Part shown: in pieces, positions 8,019-17,049 of the stretch | How the letters are laid out: each line of letters begins with the position of its first letter | Position numbering within the stretch: the first letter of the stretch is position 1 | Assembly (NCBI GenBank): GCA_002720865.1 | Contig: PBIO01000031.1 | Span: 1 to 64,000 of the forward strand | Length of the DNA stretch: 64,000 bases | Direction: 5' to 3' | Source: Halobacteriovorax sp. | Lineage (GTDB): Bacteria; Bdellovibrionota; Bacteriovoracia; Bacteriovoracales; Bacteriovoracaceae | Made by a program: the position numbers and the translations under genes | The notes under the pieces: model-generated | What the model saw: only the letters and a program-made list of their open reading frames with translations | Database searches by the model: none | What the model was told of the DNA's origin: nothing

Positions 8019-9956
8019 TTATTCGGCCTTACGTTTTGCCTCTTTGTCAGAATAGGATTCGATTTGAAGCCCTGTGATTACAAAGCGTAAGAAGTTTTTA
8101 ACACCACCTCTAAAAAGAAATTCTGTCATCTTATCAAACAGCTTATATTTTTTAAGAGTATAGGGGTACCAATTGACTTCAACTTTATTTGAGTCACTAT
8201 CTATAAGAACGGATTTTTGGTGGCAAAATCCTCTTAGGCCGTGTTCACCTTTATATCTTCCTATACCCGAATTCTTAACCCCTCCAAATGGAAGAGCGGG
8301 GTTACCTTCCGTAAGCATAATATTATTTATGGATACATTTCCAGTATGAAGGGCCCTGGCAACTCGTTCACACCTAATCATATCTTTTGACCAAATTGAA
8401 GCGGAGAGACCGAACTTAGAGGCATTACATTTATCGATAACTTCTTGTTCACTCTCAAAGGAAATTAAAGGAATAATGGGACCAAACGTTTCTTCATCAT
8501 AGATTTTCATTTCAGCGGTGATATTCTCAAGGATAAGAGGAGGAATCGATTTTGATTTATAATCCCACTCATTTCCACTTAATAAGGTAGCCCCTTTGTT
8601 TAAAGCATCTTTAATATGATCCGCTACAATGTCGACTTGAGAGCTTGTCGTCATGAGTCCGATCTCTCCGTCCCCGTCCGTGTCTATTCCAACTCGAACT
8701 TTCTTAGCTTCAGTTAATATCATGTTCTTGAAATTTTCAAAGATTGAATGATGAATAAATACCTGCTCGGCTGATGTGCAAGATTGCCCACTACAAGTAA
8801 GAGCGCCCCATAGAACACCTCTTACTGAACGTTCAAGGGAAGCATCTTCAAAAACTATTGAAGGGTCTTTACCTCCTAGCTCTAGTTCAACGGGAATTAA
8901 CTCTGAACTGGCCTGAGCCATAATTTTTTTCCCGGTATTAACTGAGCCTGTAAAGAAAATTTTATCAGGTCTTAAATCTATTAATTCGCTTCCTATTTTT
9001 CCGTCTCCATAAACGATCTGGCACCAGTTGGGTTTAAAACCTGCTCGCTCTAATATTTTTTCGATAACTCCAGTAAGGGGAGTATGTTCGCTCGGTTTAT
9101 AAAGGACTGAGTTTCCTGCAATAAAAGCTGATGTGATAGGAACGATGGCCTGATAAAATGGATAGTTCCAAGGACTGATGATCAAGATGGTCCCTAAAGG
9201 CTCATAGTAGATTCGTGATTTTTTACCAAGAAGAGCAATAGGGGTGTGGACCTTTTCATCTTTAAGTATCCTTGGTGCAAACTTAATTAGGTAATTAAGA
9301 TAATCTAGAACACCAAAGATTTCAGAAATAAGGGCATCACTTCTCGTTTTGCCATTTTCTTTTTGGATCTCGTCAATAATCCAATCGCGACTATCCAAGA
9401 TAACTTCTTTTAATTCTAAGAGGTGATTAACTTTTGCTTCTATAGAAATCTCTCTTAGCTCAGCCTGGGCGGACTTTGCTCTAATCATAAAATCTTTTGG
9501 TTCGTTTCCTAATTTTACCATTCGGCTAGCCTCATCTGTATGCTCATAAAGATCGTCACTCTCGACTGGGATCGATGTAATCTTAGTTTTCCATTTAAGA
9601 ACCTCAAAAATCTCTTCACCTTTTTCATCTAAGTTTGAATAATACAAAGTTGTAATGATTCCTTTTAATCCTATATTCAACAGCCTTAAATTCGCTAAAA
9701 TTAGATTACCTCCCCCAGATCTTTGGGAAAGTTGTAAGATTATGTTGATGATAAACTTAGGTGTAAATGAAAAGACAGTGAGCAAGAATCTGATTCCCTC
9801 TAGATCATCTTTTTCCATATAATCTAAAATTCTATCAACCTCTTTATAAAATTCAGTTTTTGAAAATCTTGGTAACTCGAGGTCTCCAGGACAAATGACA
9901 TCCCCTAATTTGAGTAAGCCTTTTTGTTGAATAGGTTTTAAGAGTTTAATAGTCAT
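8019..9956 (-). CDS. Aldehyde dehydrogenase with extra N-terminal domain
   Basis: 645 residues, about 165 longer than a normal ALDH. From about residue 170 all ALDH landmarks are present: SPWNYPFYQ (active-site Asn), KPSEHTP, FTGSVNTGKKIM, ELELGGKDP (general base Glu), CSGQSCTSAEQ (catalytic Cys) and EETFGPI. The N-terminal part contains LGDVICPGDLELPRFS and resembles the small subunit that accompanies some GMC/gluconate-type dehydrogenases; that comparison is inference. Its ATG overlaps the stop of the upstream GMC oxidoreductase gene by one base (TAATG), so the two are coupled and may pass an aldehyde directly from one to the other. Confidence 0.85.
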   Translation of the reverse strand: MTIKLLKPIQQKGLLKLGDVICPGDLELPRFSKTEFYKEVDRILDYMEKDDLEGIRFLLTVFSFTPKFIINIILQLSQRSGGGNLILANLRLLNIGLKGIITTLYYSNLDEKGEEIFEVLKWKTKITSIPVESDDLYEHTDEASRMVKLGNEPKDFMIRAKSAQAELREISIEAKVNHLLELKEVILDSRDWIIDEIQKENGKTRSDALISEIFGVLDYLNYLIKFAPRILKDEKVHTPIALLGKKSRIYYEPLGTILIISPWNYPFYQAIVPITSAFIAGNSVLYKPSEHTPLTGVIEKILERAGFKPNWCQIVYGDGKIGSELIDLRPDKIFFTGSVNTGKKIMAQASSELIPVELELGGKDPSIVFEDASLERSVRGVLWGALTCSGQSCTSAEQVFIHHSIFENFKNMILTEAKKVRVGIDTDGDGEIGLMTTSSQVDIVADHIKDALNKGATLLSGNEWDYKSKSIPPLILENITAEMKIYDEETFGPIIPLISFESEQEVIDKCNASKFGLSASIWSKDMIRCERVARALHTGNVSINNIMLTEGNPALPFGGVKNSGIGRYKGEHGLRGFCHQKSVLIDSDSNKVEVNWYPYTLKKYKLFDKMTEFLFRGGVKNFLRFVITGLQIESYSDKEAKRKAE

Positions 9957-11401
9957 TATCTAAAAACCTTTGAAGCCGCCATTTTTGTTAAGGCCATAAT
10001 CGTTAAACTTGGATTTATTCCAGGGGCGTTGGGAAATATTGAACTGTCAGCTGCAAAAATATTTTTATAGCCATGTAAATGAAAGTCGGGAGTGACAACT
10101 GAAAACCTGGCTCTTTCTCCTATTCCTAGGCCACCCATAAGGTGAAGTCCAATGGGAAGATTACCTTCAATGATTCTTTGAGCCCCTTGTGAGGAGAAAA
10201 TATTATTAATAGCCTCAATTCCTGCATTTTTTCTTTTCTTATCTTCTTCATTTAATTTTTTATCAATAATCATTTTTCCATGACGGTTAGTTTTTATTGA
10301 ACCAGGATTAGTGTCTCTAATCGCCACTTCGATACAGGCCATATGAGAAATCTTTTTCATTAGTTGTTGATGTTCTTCGCCATGTCCGGGAAGTAACATA
10401 CTTATACCAACAGGTGGGGCAAAGACATTCTCTAGTTTAAAACCCTTTCTACGAAAATTTGGGTCTGCAGACTTCAGGGCCTGAAAGGGACCATTTCCAG
10501 AATTTATTTGTTCTTTAAAAAGTCCAAGTACCATAAACTGAGGATGTGAGTAAAAGTTTTGACCTAAGGCAGGTAAGCTTTTTTTAAAGCCGCTATTTAG
10601 AAGTAGCTTTGAGTTACCCATGGCTCCACTGGCCAGGACTAATTTCTTGGCCCTAAAGCTTTCATATTCTCTTTTAAGGTGAATCCCATCGACGCGGACT
10701 TCGTCAGTTTTATGGACAATATTTTTAACTTCAAAAAGTGACTTCATATGAAGTCCGTTGTTAATGGCAGACTTAAGAGTCGTGATAAGGGTGCTTTGTT
10801 TACTATCTCTGCGGCAGCCAGAAAGGCATTCAATGCAGTCGTTACCTTCCTCATACGCACAATTTTTTTGGGCCCTTGTTAAAGAGTCATAGAGATAATT
10901 ATTTTCTTCAAAGCCTTTTGCAAAAATTTCAGCGTTCTTATTTCTGTGCTCTTTTGGAATAACCTCTTGATGGATTTCACTTTCAGCTTTTTCATACCAG
11001 GGCTGCATGGATTCTTTTGTAAAAAAAGAAACACCGCTTTGCTCCTTGAAAGAGTCGAGGGCCATATCGTCAAATCTATCGAGTAGGGCCTGATTTACGA
11101 TACTTCCTCCGCCTACAACTTTTGGTCTTAAAAAGGCTAGATCCGCAGACTTATTAAATTCAATTCCCCCGGACCAATAGAGCTTAGAGTTTGCATCAAT
11201 TTCTTTTTTAGGAAAATTAGTTCGGCTAAAAAACTCACCGGCCTCTAGGAGTAGGACATCTAGACCAGCGTCCACCAGTTCCTTGGCCATAAAGGAGCCG
11301 GAGACCCCAGAGCCAACTATAATGACATCGTAAATCTTATGAGTATTAGCTTTATCCACGCTGTCATTATCATTAAAAAGGGATTGATAGCCAATAGCCA
11401 A
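9956..11401 (-). CDS. GMC-family FAD-dependent oxidoreductase
   Basis: 481 residues. An FAD-binding GSGVSGSFMAKELVDAG motif follows VIIV near residue 30. GGGSIVNQA lies near residue 95, and the C-terminal GMC block includes HLMGGLG, IFAADSSIFP and GINPSLTIMALT. Members oxidise alcohols or sugars; long-chain alcohol oxidase or dehydrogenase is one possibility. A cysteine cluster (CAYEEGNDCIECLSGC, residues about 180-195) might bind iron-sulphur or zinc. The start is uncertain: TTG at 11401 lacks a good ribosome site, and GTG at 11359 is an alternative. It is followed directly by the aldehyde dehydrogenase. Confidence 0.85.
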   Translation of the reverse strand: MAIGYQSLFNDNDSVDKANTHKIYDVIIVGSGVSGSFMAKELVDAGLDVLLLEAGEFFSRTNFPKKEIDANSKLYWSGGIEFNKSADLAFLRPKVVGGGSIVNQALLDRFDDMALDSFKEQSGVSFFTKESMQPWYEKAESEIHQEVIPKEHRNKNAEIFAKGFEENNYLYDSLTRAQKNCAYEEGNDCIECLSGCRRDSKQSTLITTLKSAINNGLHMKSLFEVKNIVHKTDEVRVDGIHLKREYESFRAKKLVLASGAMGNSKLLLNSGFKKSLPALGQNFYSHPQFMVLGLFKEQINSGNGPFQALKSADPNFRRKGFKLENVFAPPVGISMLLPGHGEEHQQLMKKISHMACIEVAIRDTNPGSIKTNRHGKMIIDKKLNEEDKKRKNAGIEAINNIFSSQGAQRIIEGNLPIGLHLMGGLGIGERARFSVVTPDFHLHGYKNIFAADSSIFPNAPGINPSLTIMALTKMAASKVFR

Positions 11402-11443
11402 GCCTTCGTTGACTCTTTCTCTCTGGCTTTGTTAGGATTTATT

Positions 11444-12370
11444 ATGAAAAATTTCTTAATAATACTCCTTGCGTTATATTCAGGATATTCTCTCTCGAGT
11501 GAAATTGATTCTTTTACTAATCGCTATCAGCCATTAGAGAATTCTGTGGAAAGAGTGAACTTTATTGCCAATGAATTTCTTGATAAGGCCATTATCAATG
11601 CCAATAAAAAAGATCATGCCTGTAAGGAAAAGAAGCTCTACAAGGCCATGCGCAAATACTTTAAGAACCATATTAGTGGAGAAGTAACGGTTAGCATTCA
11701 AAATGATGAGCAGATTGATAAAAGATTGTTTCATGTAAAAGAGTCAGTTTATCGGGATTTTAAATGGTGGAACTCTTTTGTCCTGATGGTTGTTGGGAGA
11801 CTTTATGATGGTGCTCACGGAGCTGTTATAAATTTTAATGACCACCTTATTGGAACCGACAAATTTGAGCATATGTTTGGTAGGGGCTTTCTTTATTTTA
11901 AACGCTATTACTTAAAGGGAAAGAAGTTAAAAAAAGTATTGAAGTACGGGGCCTGGCAGGAGAACTGGACCCTCGGATCTAAAACGACTGGCATCTTTAG
12001 TTATGCAGATCAGGCCGCAAATTTTAATGGAATGAGATTTTGGAATCATATTTTACAAAAGAGAAAAGATTATTTAGGAGAAAACCACGGGCCTCTAGTT
12101 AAATGCCAAGAAAATAAATGGGTGAAAATTAAGGACTTGGATTTTACTCCGTTTATAGATGACTCTATGGACGAAGGTCATAACTGTTCAATGTTTTCGA
12201 CCAAGAAATTAACAAAAAGTGTGATTAGACAAATAAAGAAGTTAGAAGAGGCTGATGGGCTAAGGTATACCTGCCCTATTCGCTCAGACGTAGTGAATAT
12301 TTTGAACGAAAAATATGGTTCCAAATTGGCACCTTACCTCTTAAATTTTAGAGGGCATCTACACCGTTAA
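11444..12370 (+). CDS. Hypothetical exported protein
   Basis: ATG at 11444 follows AGGA and opens a signal peptide (about 18 residues, ending YSLSS), giving 308 residues. The middle has GTDKFEHMFGRGFLYF and GIFSYADQAANFNGMRFW. A DK..H pattern near hydrophobic residues recalls some small membrane-associated families, but I cannot name one. The C-terminal part has four or more cysteines. It is divergent from the GMC gene with overlapping 5' regions. Confidence 0.6.
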   Translation: MKNFLIILLALYSGYSLSSEIDSFTNRYQPLENSVERVNFIANEFLDKAIINANKKDHACKEKKLYKAMRKYFKNHISGEVTVSIQNDEQIDKRLFHVKESVYRDFKWWNSFVLMVVGRLYDGAHGAVINFNDHLIGTDKFEHMFGRGFLYFKRYYLKGKKLKKVLKYGAWQENWTLGSKTTGIFSYADQAANFNGMRFWNHILQKRKDYLGENHGPLVKCQENKWVKIKDLDFTPFIDDSMDEGHNCSMFSTKKLTKSVIRQIKKLEEADGLRYTCPIRSDVVNILNEKYGSKLAPYLLNFRGHLHR

Positions 12371-12506
12371 TCTGTCATTTTATAACAGAGCCACCACTTT
12401 ATAGGTGATTAACGCAAGTCTGAATTAATCTTAGAGGAAATCTAAGGTAGCGTTATTAAAATTATATAAACATTATTTTTATAAATTTCATCTAGGGAGA
12501 GATGTC

Positions 12507-13562
12507 ATGAAATCAACTCTAATAGTATTCCTATTTGGACTATGGTCGGTCCTAGGAATTGCAGCTGAAACTGACCAAGGAAGCTTAAGCTATAGTGGCT
12601 CAAGGGGAGATCAAAACTTAAGTCTTCAAACAGAGACGATGAGAACTGAGTACCGTTGGGTGCAGGTTCCTTATCAAGAGCGTGTTTGTAGAACTGAGAC
12701 ACGTTATAGAAGAGAATGTCGTCAAGAACCACCAAGACGTCAATGTCGTCAAGAACCACCAAGACGCCAATGCCGAACTGTTAATAAACCAGTTTGTAGA
12801 ATCGTAAATGGTAGAAGAGTTTGTAGAGATCGTCCTGTGAGGGTCTGCCGGGATATTCCTGGAAGAAGAGTCTGCCGCGACATTCCTGGAAGAAGAGTTT
12901 GTAGAGATGTTCCTTATCAGCATAGAGTTTGCCGAATGGAAACTCGTTATAGGCAAGAAAGAAGAGCCTATCAAGTTGTTGATAGAAGAACTTATGCCAA
13001 TATCAATTTCAACTTTAGAACAGTAGGAGATACCTTTGGAATACGTTCAGATATTAGGGCGAATCTTGATAGAGAATTCCTAACAATTAGAACAGAAGAT
13101 TTCTCTTCACCAAGAAGAGCCTTAGTTTACTCGCTTGTAGATTCAAGAGATCAAAGAGGTAGAGATACCCATATTACGAAAAGTTATTCAGTTCGAGTGA
13201 TTTCAGCTCATGAGCTTTTCAGACCGCTTGATGAAGTGATGACTTCTTCTGAAATTTCAAATGGTCTAATGACTTTTGAACTTGGATTAATGGAACATCC
13301 ATCTGATACAAAACTTGCTCTTAGAGTAACAAGTGGGCCGGTTCTTTTTGATAGAGAATTGAGTCCTTCGGACTTTCAGTTAAATCACGATGGAAGTAAA
13401 ACGCAGGTTGCAATAGATCTTGCAAGACTTCTTGGAAATGATTACTCAGGAAGGGAACTAAGTATTGAGTTTATAGTTAGAGTTCCAAGAGAGTCTCTCT
13501 TAAATAGTAATCAGTTCTCAAAGTTTGAGAAAAGAGAATTATTTAATAGAGTTTGGAGATAA
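12507..13562 (+). CDS. Secreted Cys/Arg-rich repeat protein
   Basis: 351 residues with a signal peptide (about 1-20) and an AGGGAGAG site before the ATG. Residues about 45-160 are made of short units ending in Cys-Arg (RQEPPRRQC, CRDIPGRRV, VCRTETRYRR), giving about 14 cysteines and many arginines. This is followed by a roughly 200-residue domain without cysteines that looks beta-rich (YANINFNFRTVGDTFGIR onward). Such a strongly basic, disulphide-capable arm could bind polyanions such as DNA or LPS, but that is inference. It is followed by a strong terminator. Confidence 0.7.
   Translation: MKSTLIVFLFGLWSVLGIAAETDQGSLSYSGSRGDQNLSLQTETMRTEYRWVQVPYQERVCRTETRYRRECRQEPPRRQCRQEPPRRQCRTVNKPVCRIVNGRRVCRDRPVRVCRDIPGRRVCRDIPGRRVCRDVPYQHRVCRMETRYRQERRAYQVVDRRTYANINFNFRTVGDTFGIRSDIRANLDREFLTIRTEDFSSPRRALVYSLVDSRDQRGRDTHITKSYSVRVISAHELFRPLDEVMTSSEISNGLMTFELGLMEHPSDTKLALRVTSGPVLFDRELSPSDFQLNHDGSKTQVAIDLARLLGNDYSGRELSIEFIVRVPRESLLNSNQFSKFEKRELFNRVWR
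12718..12899 (+). repeat. 27-base tandem repeats coding Cys-Arg units
   Basis: Two adjacent 27-base copies (12718-12744, 12745-12771) encode RQEPPRRQC units. Two more (12846-12872, 12873-12899) encode CRDIPGRRV units, with a partial copy following. The near-identity of the DNA implies recent duplication. Confidence 0.85.
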
Positions 13563-13572
13563 TCTAGTTAAT

Positions 13573-13601
13573 AAAGGCGGCCATAAAAGGCCGCCTTTTT
13601 T
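13573..13601. terminator. Strong rho-independent terminator
   Basis: AAAGGCGGCC (13573-13582) pairs perfectly with GGCCGCCTTT (13589-13598) around a six-base loop, followed by T residues on + and preceded by A residues. It sits between convergent genes and probably serves both. Confidence 0.9.
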
Positions 13602-13971
13602 AAATTATTTTCGCTAGCCTAGAGAGCAACATTTCTTTTGTTATAGGTTTAACCAAGATTGCACTAATCCCTAATTCAATCATTTCTTTAACCGCATCAG
13701 AGTCACTATTGGCCGTGACCATGGCAAAAGGCGTGTGGATATCTTTTAAGATCATCGATTTATAGAGATCTAAGCCTGACTTTCCTGGCATAATATAATC
13801 AGAAATAACGAGGTTAAAGGAGTTGGAGTCGAGCTCCTCTAGGGCCTGATCAACTGAGCTTGCTTCAAAAACTTCAAGGGCCCCAAGTTTTTTTATTAAG
13901 AGGTTATGGGCAAGCCGAGTTGTGGCGTCATCATCAACGATTAGTACTTTATAGTTTTTAAGAAAGTTCAT
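13600..13971 (-). CDS. Stand-alone response-regulator receiver
   Basis: 123 residues of receiver domain only: IVDDDATTR acidic pocket, phosphoacceptor Asp in LVISDYIMPGKSG, switch Thr in AMVTAN and conserved Lys in ILVKPI. No output domain and no neighbouring kinase. It is 12 bases from the downstream leftward gene, with which it is probably not functionally linked. It faces the Cys/Arg repeat gene across a shared terminator. Confidence 0.9.
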   Translation of the reverse strand: MNFLKNYKVLIVDDDATTRLAHNLLIKKLGALEVFEASSVDQALEELDSNSFNLVISDYIMPGKSGLDLYKSMILKDIHTPFAMVTANSDSDAVKEMIELGISAILVKPITKEMLLSRLAKII

Positions 13972-13983
13972 CTGGTAAGTTTA

Positions 13984-14478
13984 CTAAAGTTTTTGGCAAT
14001 TGAATCTTGCAGAGTACCATTTCCTTTTTTTTAGTCCGATAAGAGCTTTTTTCTTATAAACTTCTATCTCGAGCAATTTACTTTGTTTTTCAAACTCGGA
14101 AACTTTATAGATATTGGCCGTCATGAAATCAGTGGCTGTAATATCTTTCATCTTTATTTTCTTTTTGGTTTCCCACATTTTAGAAACTGAATCATTTTTT
14201 TTGTGGTGCCACTTAAAGGTTGAAAAATGATACTTAAGACCTGACTCACTTATGGCATTGGTCTCCATATGCGTATAGCTATAGACCTTTCCATCTTCTT
14301 CCATTGTTTTTGCTCGAATAATACAAAGCTTGTTAATCTTTTTTATAGACTCAAAAGAAGTCGGGGTACAAATATAACTATCAAAAATTGTATCTGAACT
14401 ATTGAGCTTCGCTTTTTCGCAGTCGGCGAAGGCGAATATTGGTAGCAATAATAAAAGGATAAACATCTTTGACATCAT
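13984..14478 (-). CDS. Hypothetical exported protein
   Basis: The likely start is the ATG at 14478 (ATGATG pair), preceded by GGAG, giving 165 residues with a signal peptide ending FAFA. A longer in-frame ATG at 14544 would place the signal internally and overlap a terminator. Four cysteines occur in the mature part (DCEK, SYICTP, LCIIR, FNCQK), enough for two disulphides. Function unknown. Confidence 0.6.
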   Translation of the reverse strand: MMSKMFILLLLLPIFAFADCEKAKLNSSDTIFDSYICTPTSFESIKKINKLCIIRAKTMEEDGKVYSYTHMETNAISESGLKYHFSTFKWHHKKNDSVSKMWETKKKIKMKDITATDFMTANIYKVSEFEKQSKLLEIEVYKKKALIGLKKRKWYSARFNCQKL

Positions 14479-14516
14479 AAAAACTCCGTAAAGTTTTATT
14501 AGCCTGATTTTTATGG

Positions 14517-14550
14517 ATATAAAAGCCCTCTGAAGGAAATTCAAAGGGCT
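14517..14550 (-). terminator. Rho-independent terminator
   Basis: Read leftward, AGCCCTTTGAA pairs with TTCAGAGGGCT around a short loop and is followed by TTTTAT. It lies 13 bases past the stop of the DUF899-type gene and separates it from the next leftward gene. Confidence 0.75.
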
Positions 14551-14562
14551 AAGTAGCTTAAA

Positions 14563-15153
14563 TTATTTGTTGAACTGTGGCTGCCAACCGTCCACCCCTT
14601 TCTTTAACAGGGAAAATAGATGCCAAGGGCTACAGAACATATCTCCAGGTCCAAATGGAGAAGTAGCATGTCTATAGACCTTATCTCCCTCTTTAAAAAA
14701 GCTTGAGACTCCAGGAAGATTCATACTTTTGCCATCATGCTCACCCCAGAAGCCGAGGTCTTTTTTTAGAGTTGTACCAAGGCTTGAAACAGCCGGGTAG
14801 TTCCAACCTCTTTCTTCACTGAAGGCCTTCCATTTTTCAGCTGGCTGATCGGTTTCAACTACAAAAGCACAACGTGCTTCAATATATGGCATAAAGCCCT
14901 TAAAACCGTCCGCCCAAAGAGTACAGTATGGACAGCCTGGTCCCATATTATGCACGAGAAGTAGTTCATCTTTTTCACCAAAAAGCTCCAGTAGGGTGGT
15001 CTTTGAACCATCGGTATTGGTTAGCTCATAGTTTGTTATTTCTTCAGGTGGTAAGTCCTCTCTTAATTTTGAAATCTTTTGACCTAGGGCCAAGAACTCT
15101 TGCTCAAGGTCACAGATTTCTTTTTCAACTGGGTTTCTAGGTTCTCCAAACAT
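14563..15153 (-). CDS. DUF899-family thioredoxin-like protein
   Basis: ATG at 15153 follows AGGAGA and is preferred to the in-frame start at 15207, giving 196 residues. The protein shows the DUF899 layout: LREDLPPEEITNYEL, then LFGEKDELLLVHNM, GPGCPYCTLWADGF (CxxC), GWNYPAVSS and a late PGVSSFF. The family has a thioredoxin-like fold and is poorly characterised; a role in redox or oxidative-stress chemistry is likely. It is divergent from the GspE/PilB gene and ends at a clear terminator. Confidence 0.8.
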   Translation of the reverse strand: MFGEPRNPVEKEICDLEQEFLALGQKISKLREDLPPEEITNYELTNTDGSKTTLLELFGEKDELLLVHNMGPGCPYCTLWADGFKGFMPYIEARCAFVVETDQPAEKWKAFSEERGWNYPAVSSLGTTLKKDLGFWGEHDGKSMNLPGVSSFFKEGDKVYRHATSPFGPGDMFCSPWHLFSLLKKGVDGWQPQFNK

Positions 15154-15288
15154 ATCTTCTCCTATGGATAAAAGGAGAATTATAGGGACTAAAATAGCTG
15201 AGGACAAACGGTCTAAGTCACCATAAATAGATAGTAAATAATTTCAAATTTCGCTCTGTAAGTCCGATAAGAAGCTAGGAGAATTAAA

Positions 15289-17049
15289 ATGGGTGAACCA
15301 AAGCTTGAGCAGGTTAGTCGGAAATTAGAACTTAAAGAAGTTTTAGAAGCCTTGATTCATTCGGGCTGGGTGACTCTGGAAGAGGCAAAAGAGATTTTAA
15401 GCAAAAGAAAAAATACAAAGCTTCACCCCCTAGTTGTTCTCTCTCAGTTTAATTTAAAACAAAAGAAACCCCCTTATCTTGAAATCGGAATTGAATCACT
15501 GTCTACGTGGTTGGCTGAATTTTCAGGATTGAGTTATTTTGAAATCGATCCTTTAAAAATCGATATCGCTGCTTGCACTAGCGTTCTTCCAAAGGCCTTT
15601 ATTAAAAGGTTAAAAGTAATACCAGTTGAGGTTAAGTCAGACTGTGTTGTGTTTGCAACGGCCGAACCCTTTGATCGAAATTGGATAATGGAAGTTCAAT
15701 CTGCCATTTCAAAAAAGGTTGAAATTGTTGTAACTTCACCTGTGCAAATTGATCACTTTATTGAAGAATTTTTTACCGTTCATAAGGCTGCTAAAAGTTT
15801 TGCAAGGAGCCAGCCAAAAGATAAATCATTTCAAAATCCTGACCTTGAGAAAATGCTTGGCGAGGGAAGAAAGCAAGGCTTAGAAGTTGTTGATTCAAAC
15901 ATTGGTTCTATCTGTGATTGGCTTTTACAGTTTGCCTATGATGAAAGAGCTACTGATATTCATATAGAGCCCAAAAAAGGAAAAGGACAAATTCGATTTC
16001 GAATCGATGGAAAAATGCGGGTTATTTATAAATTTGAGCCTGAAGTGGTTTTACCTATTGTGAGTAGGTTCAAATTATTGGCCCATATGAAAGTTGATGA
16101 AAAACGAAGACCTCAAGATGGACGAATTAAGCGCCCCGTGGGTCAAAATATTTTGATTGAAATGAGACTTTCAACTATTCCTTGTCATTATGGCGAAAAA
16201 CTTGTGATTAGAATTTTTGACCCTAAGATGGTTGAGAAAACCATGGTTGAATTAGGTTACTACGATAAAGACATAAGAACCTGGAATGAATTTGTTTCTC
16301 ATAGTTACGGACTTGTTCTTGTCACGGGTCCAACGGGCTCAGGTAAATCGACAACTCTTCATAGTACTTTAAAAAGGCTTTCAGATGATGCTGTAAATAT
16401 TTGTACGGTTGAAGATCCAATTGAAATTATAAATGATGGTTTTAATCAGATGCAGGTTAATACTCAAATTGGCTTAACCTTTGCCAACTCAATTAGATCC
16501 TTTTTAAGACAGGATCCAGATATTATTATGGTAGGGGAAATTAGAGATAAAGAGGGTGGCGAGATGGCCATCCAAGCAAGTCTTACGGGTCACTTAGTAT
16601 TATCAACCTTACACACTAATGATGCTCTTTCAGCTATTACAAGGCTTATAGATATTGGTGTACCAGCACATTTAATAAATGCTTCTGTTAGAGGTATCCT
16701 CGCACAGAGACTTGTTCGGGTACTATGTAAGTACTGTAAAGAGCAAGCTCCTTGTAGTGAAGACTTATGGAAAACTCTGGTTGGAGGAGAGGATATCAAA
16801 GCTCCCGCCCATGTTTTTAAAGCAGCTGGATGTCGTGAATGTAAAAACACCGGCTATTCTGGACGAGTTTGTATCTATGAGATGGTACCTTATACTTCCG
16901 AAATAAAGAATTTTGTAAACGATCAAGTATCTCTTGAGGCTCTTAAAGATTTAACTAAGGGAAAGTTTATTGGTATTCGAATTAATGGAGCAAGAAAAGT
17001 AATGGAAGGTGTTACTTCGATTGAGGAAGTCTTAAGAGTGGCTTTCTAA
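15289..17049 (+). CDS. GspE/PilB-type secretion/pilus assembly ATPase
   Basis: 586 residues. An N-terminal domain (about 1-165) of the type II secretion E/MshEN kind precedes the ATPase: Walker A GPTGSGKSTT (about residue 347), Asp box VEDPIE, Walker B DPDIIMVGEIRD and His box STLHTNDA. A tetracysteine zinc element follows (CKYC ... CREC). This is the assembly ATPase for type II secretion or type IV pili; the domain content does not separate GspE from PilB. GGAG precedes the ATG. The adjacent convergent prepilin gene overlaps by four bases and may belong to the same apparatus. Confidence 0.88.
   Translation: MGEPKLEQVSRKLELKEVLEALIHSGWVTLEEAKEILSKRKNTKLHPLVVLSQFNLKQKKPPYLEIGIESLSTWLAEFSGLSYFEIDPLKIDIAACTSVLPKAFIKRLKVIPVEVKSDCVVFATAEPFDRNWIMEVQSAISKKVEIVVTSPVQIDHFIEEFFTVHKAAKSFARSQPKDKSFQNPDLEKMLGEGRKQGLEVVDSNIGSICDWLLQFAYDERATDIHIEPKKGKGQIRFRIDGKMRVIYKFEPEVVLPIVSRFKLLAHMKVDEKRRPQDGRIKRPVGQNILIEMRLSTIPCHYGEKLVIRIFDPKMVEKTMVELGYYDKDIRTWNEFVSHSYGLVLVTGPTGSGKSTTLHSTLKRLSDDAVNICTVEDPIEIINDGFNQMQVNTQIGLTFANSIRSFLRQDPDIIMVGEIRDKEGGEMAIQASLTGHLVLSTLHTNDALSAITRLIDIGVPAHLINASVRGILAQRLVRVLCKYCKEQAPCSEDLWKTLVGGEDIKAPAHVFKAAGCRECKNTGYSGRVCIYEMVPYTSEIKNFVNDQVSLEALKDLTKGKFIGIRINGARKVMEGVTSIEEVLRVAF

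Noticed and set aside
10879-11073. Leftward 64-residue frame inside the GMC gene
   Set aside because: It is in another frame of a well-conserved gene and has no start signal.
12618-12974. 118-residue leftward frame opposite the Cys/Arg repeats
   Set aside because: It is a by-product of the repeated codons; Ser/Asn/Thr-rich, with no ribosome site or family features.
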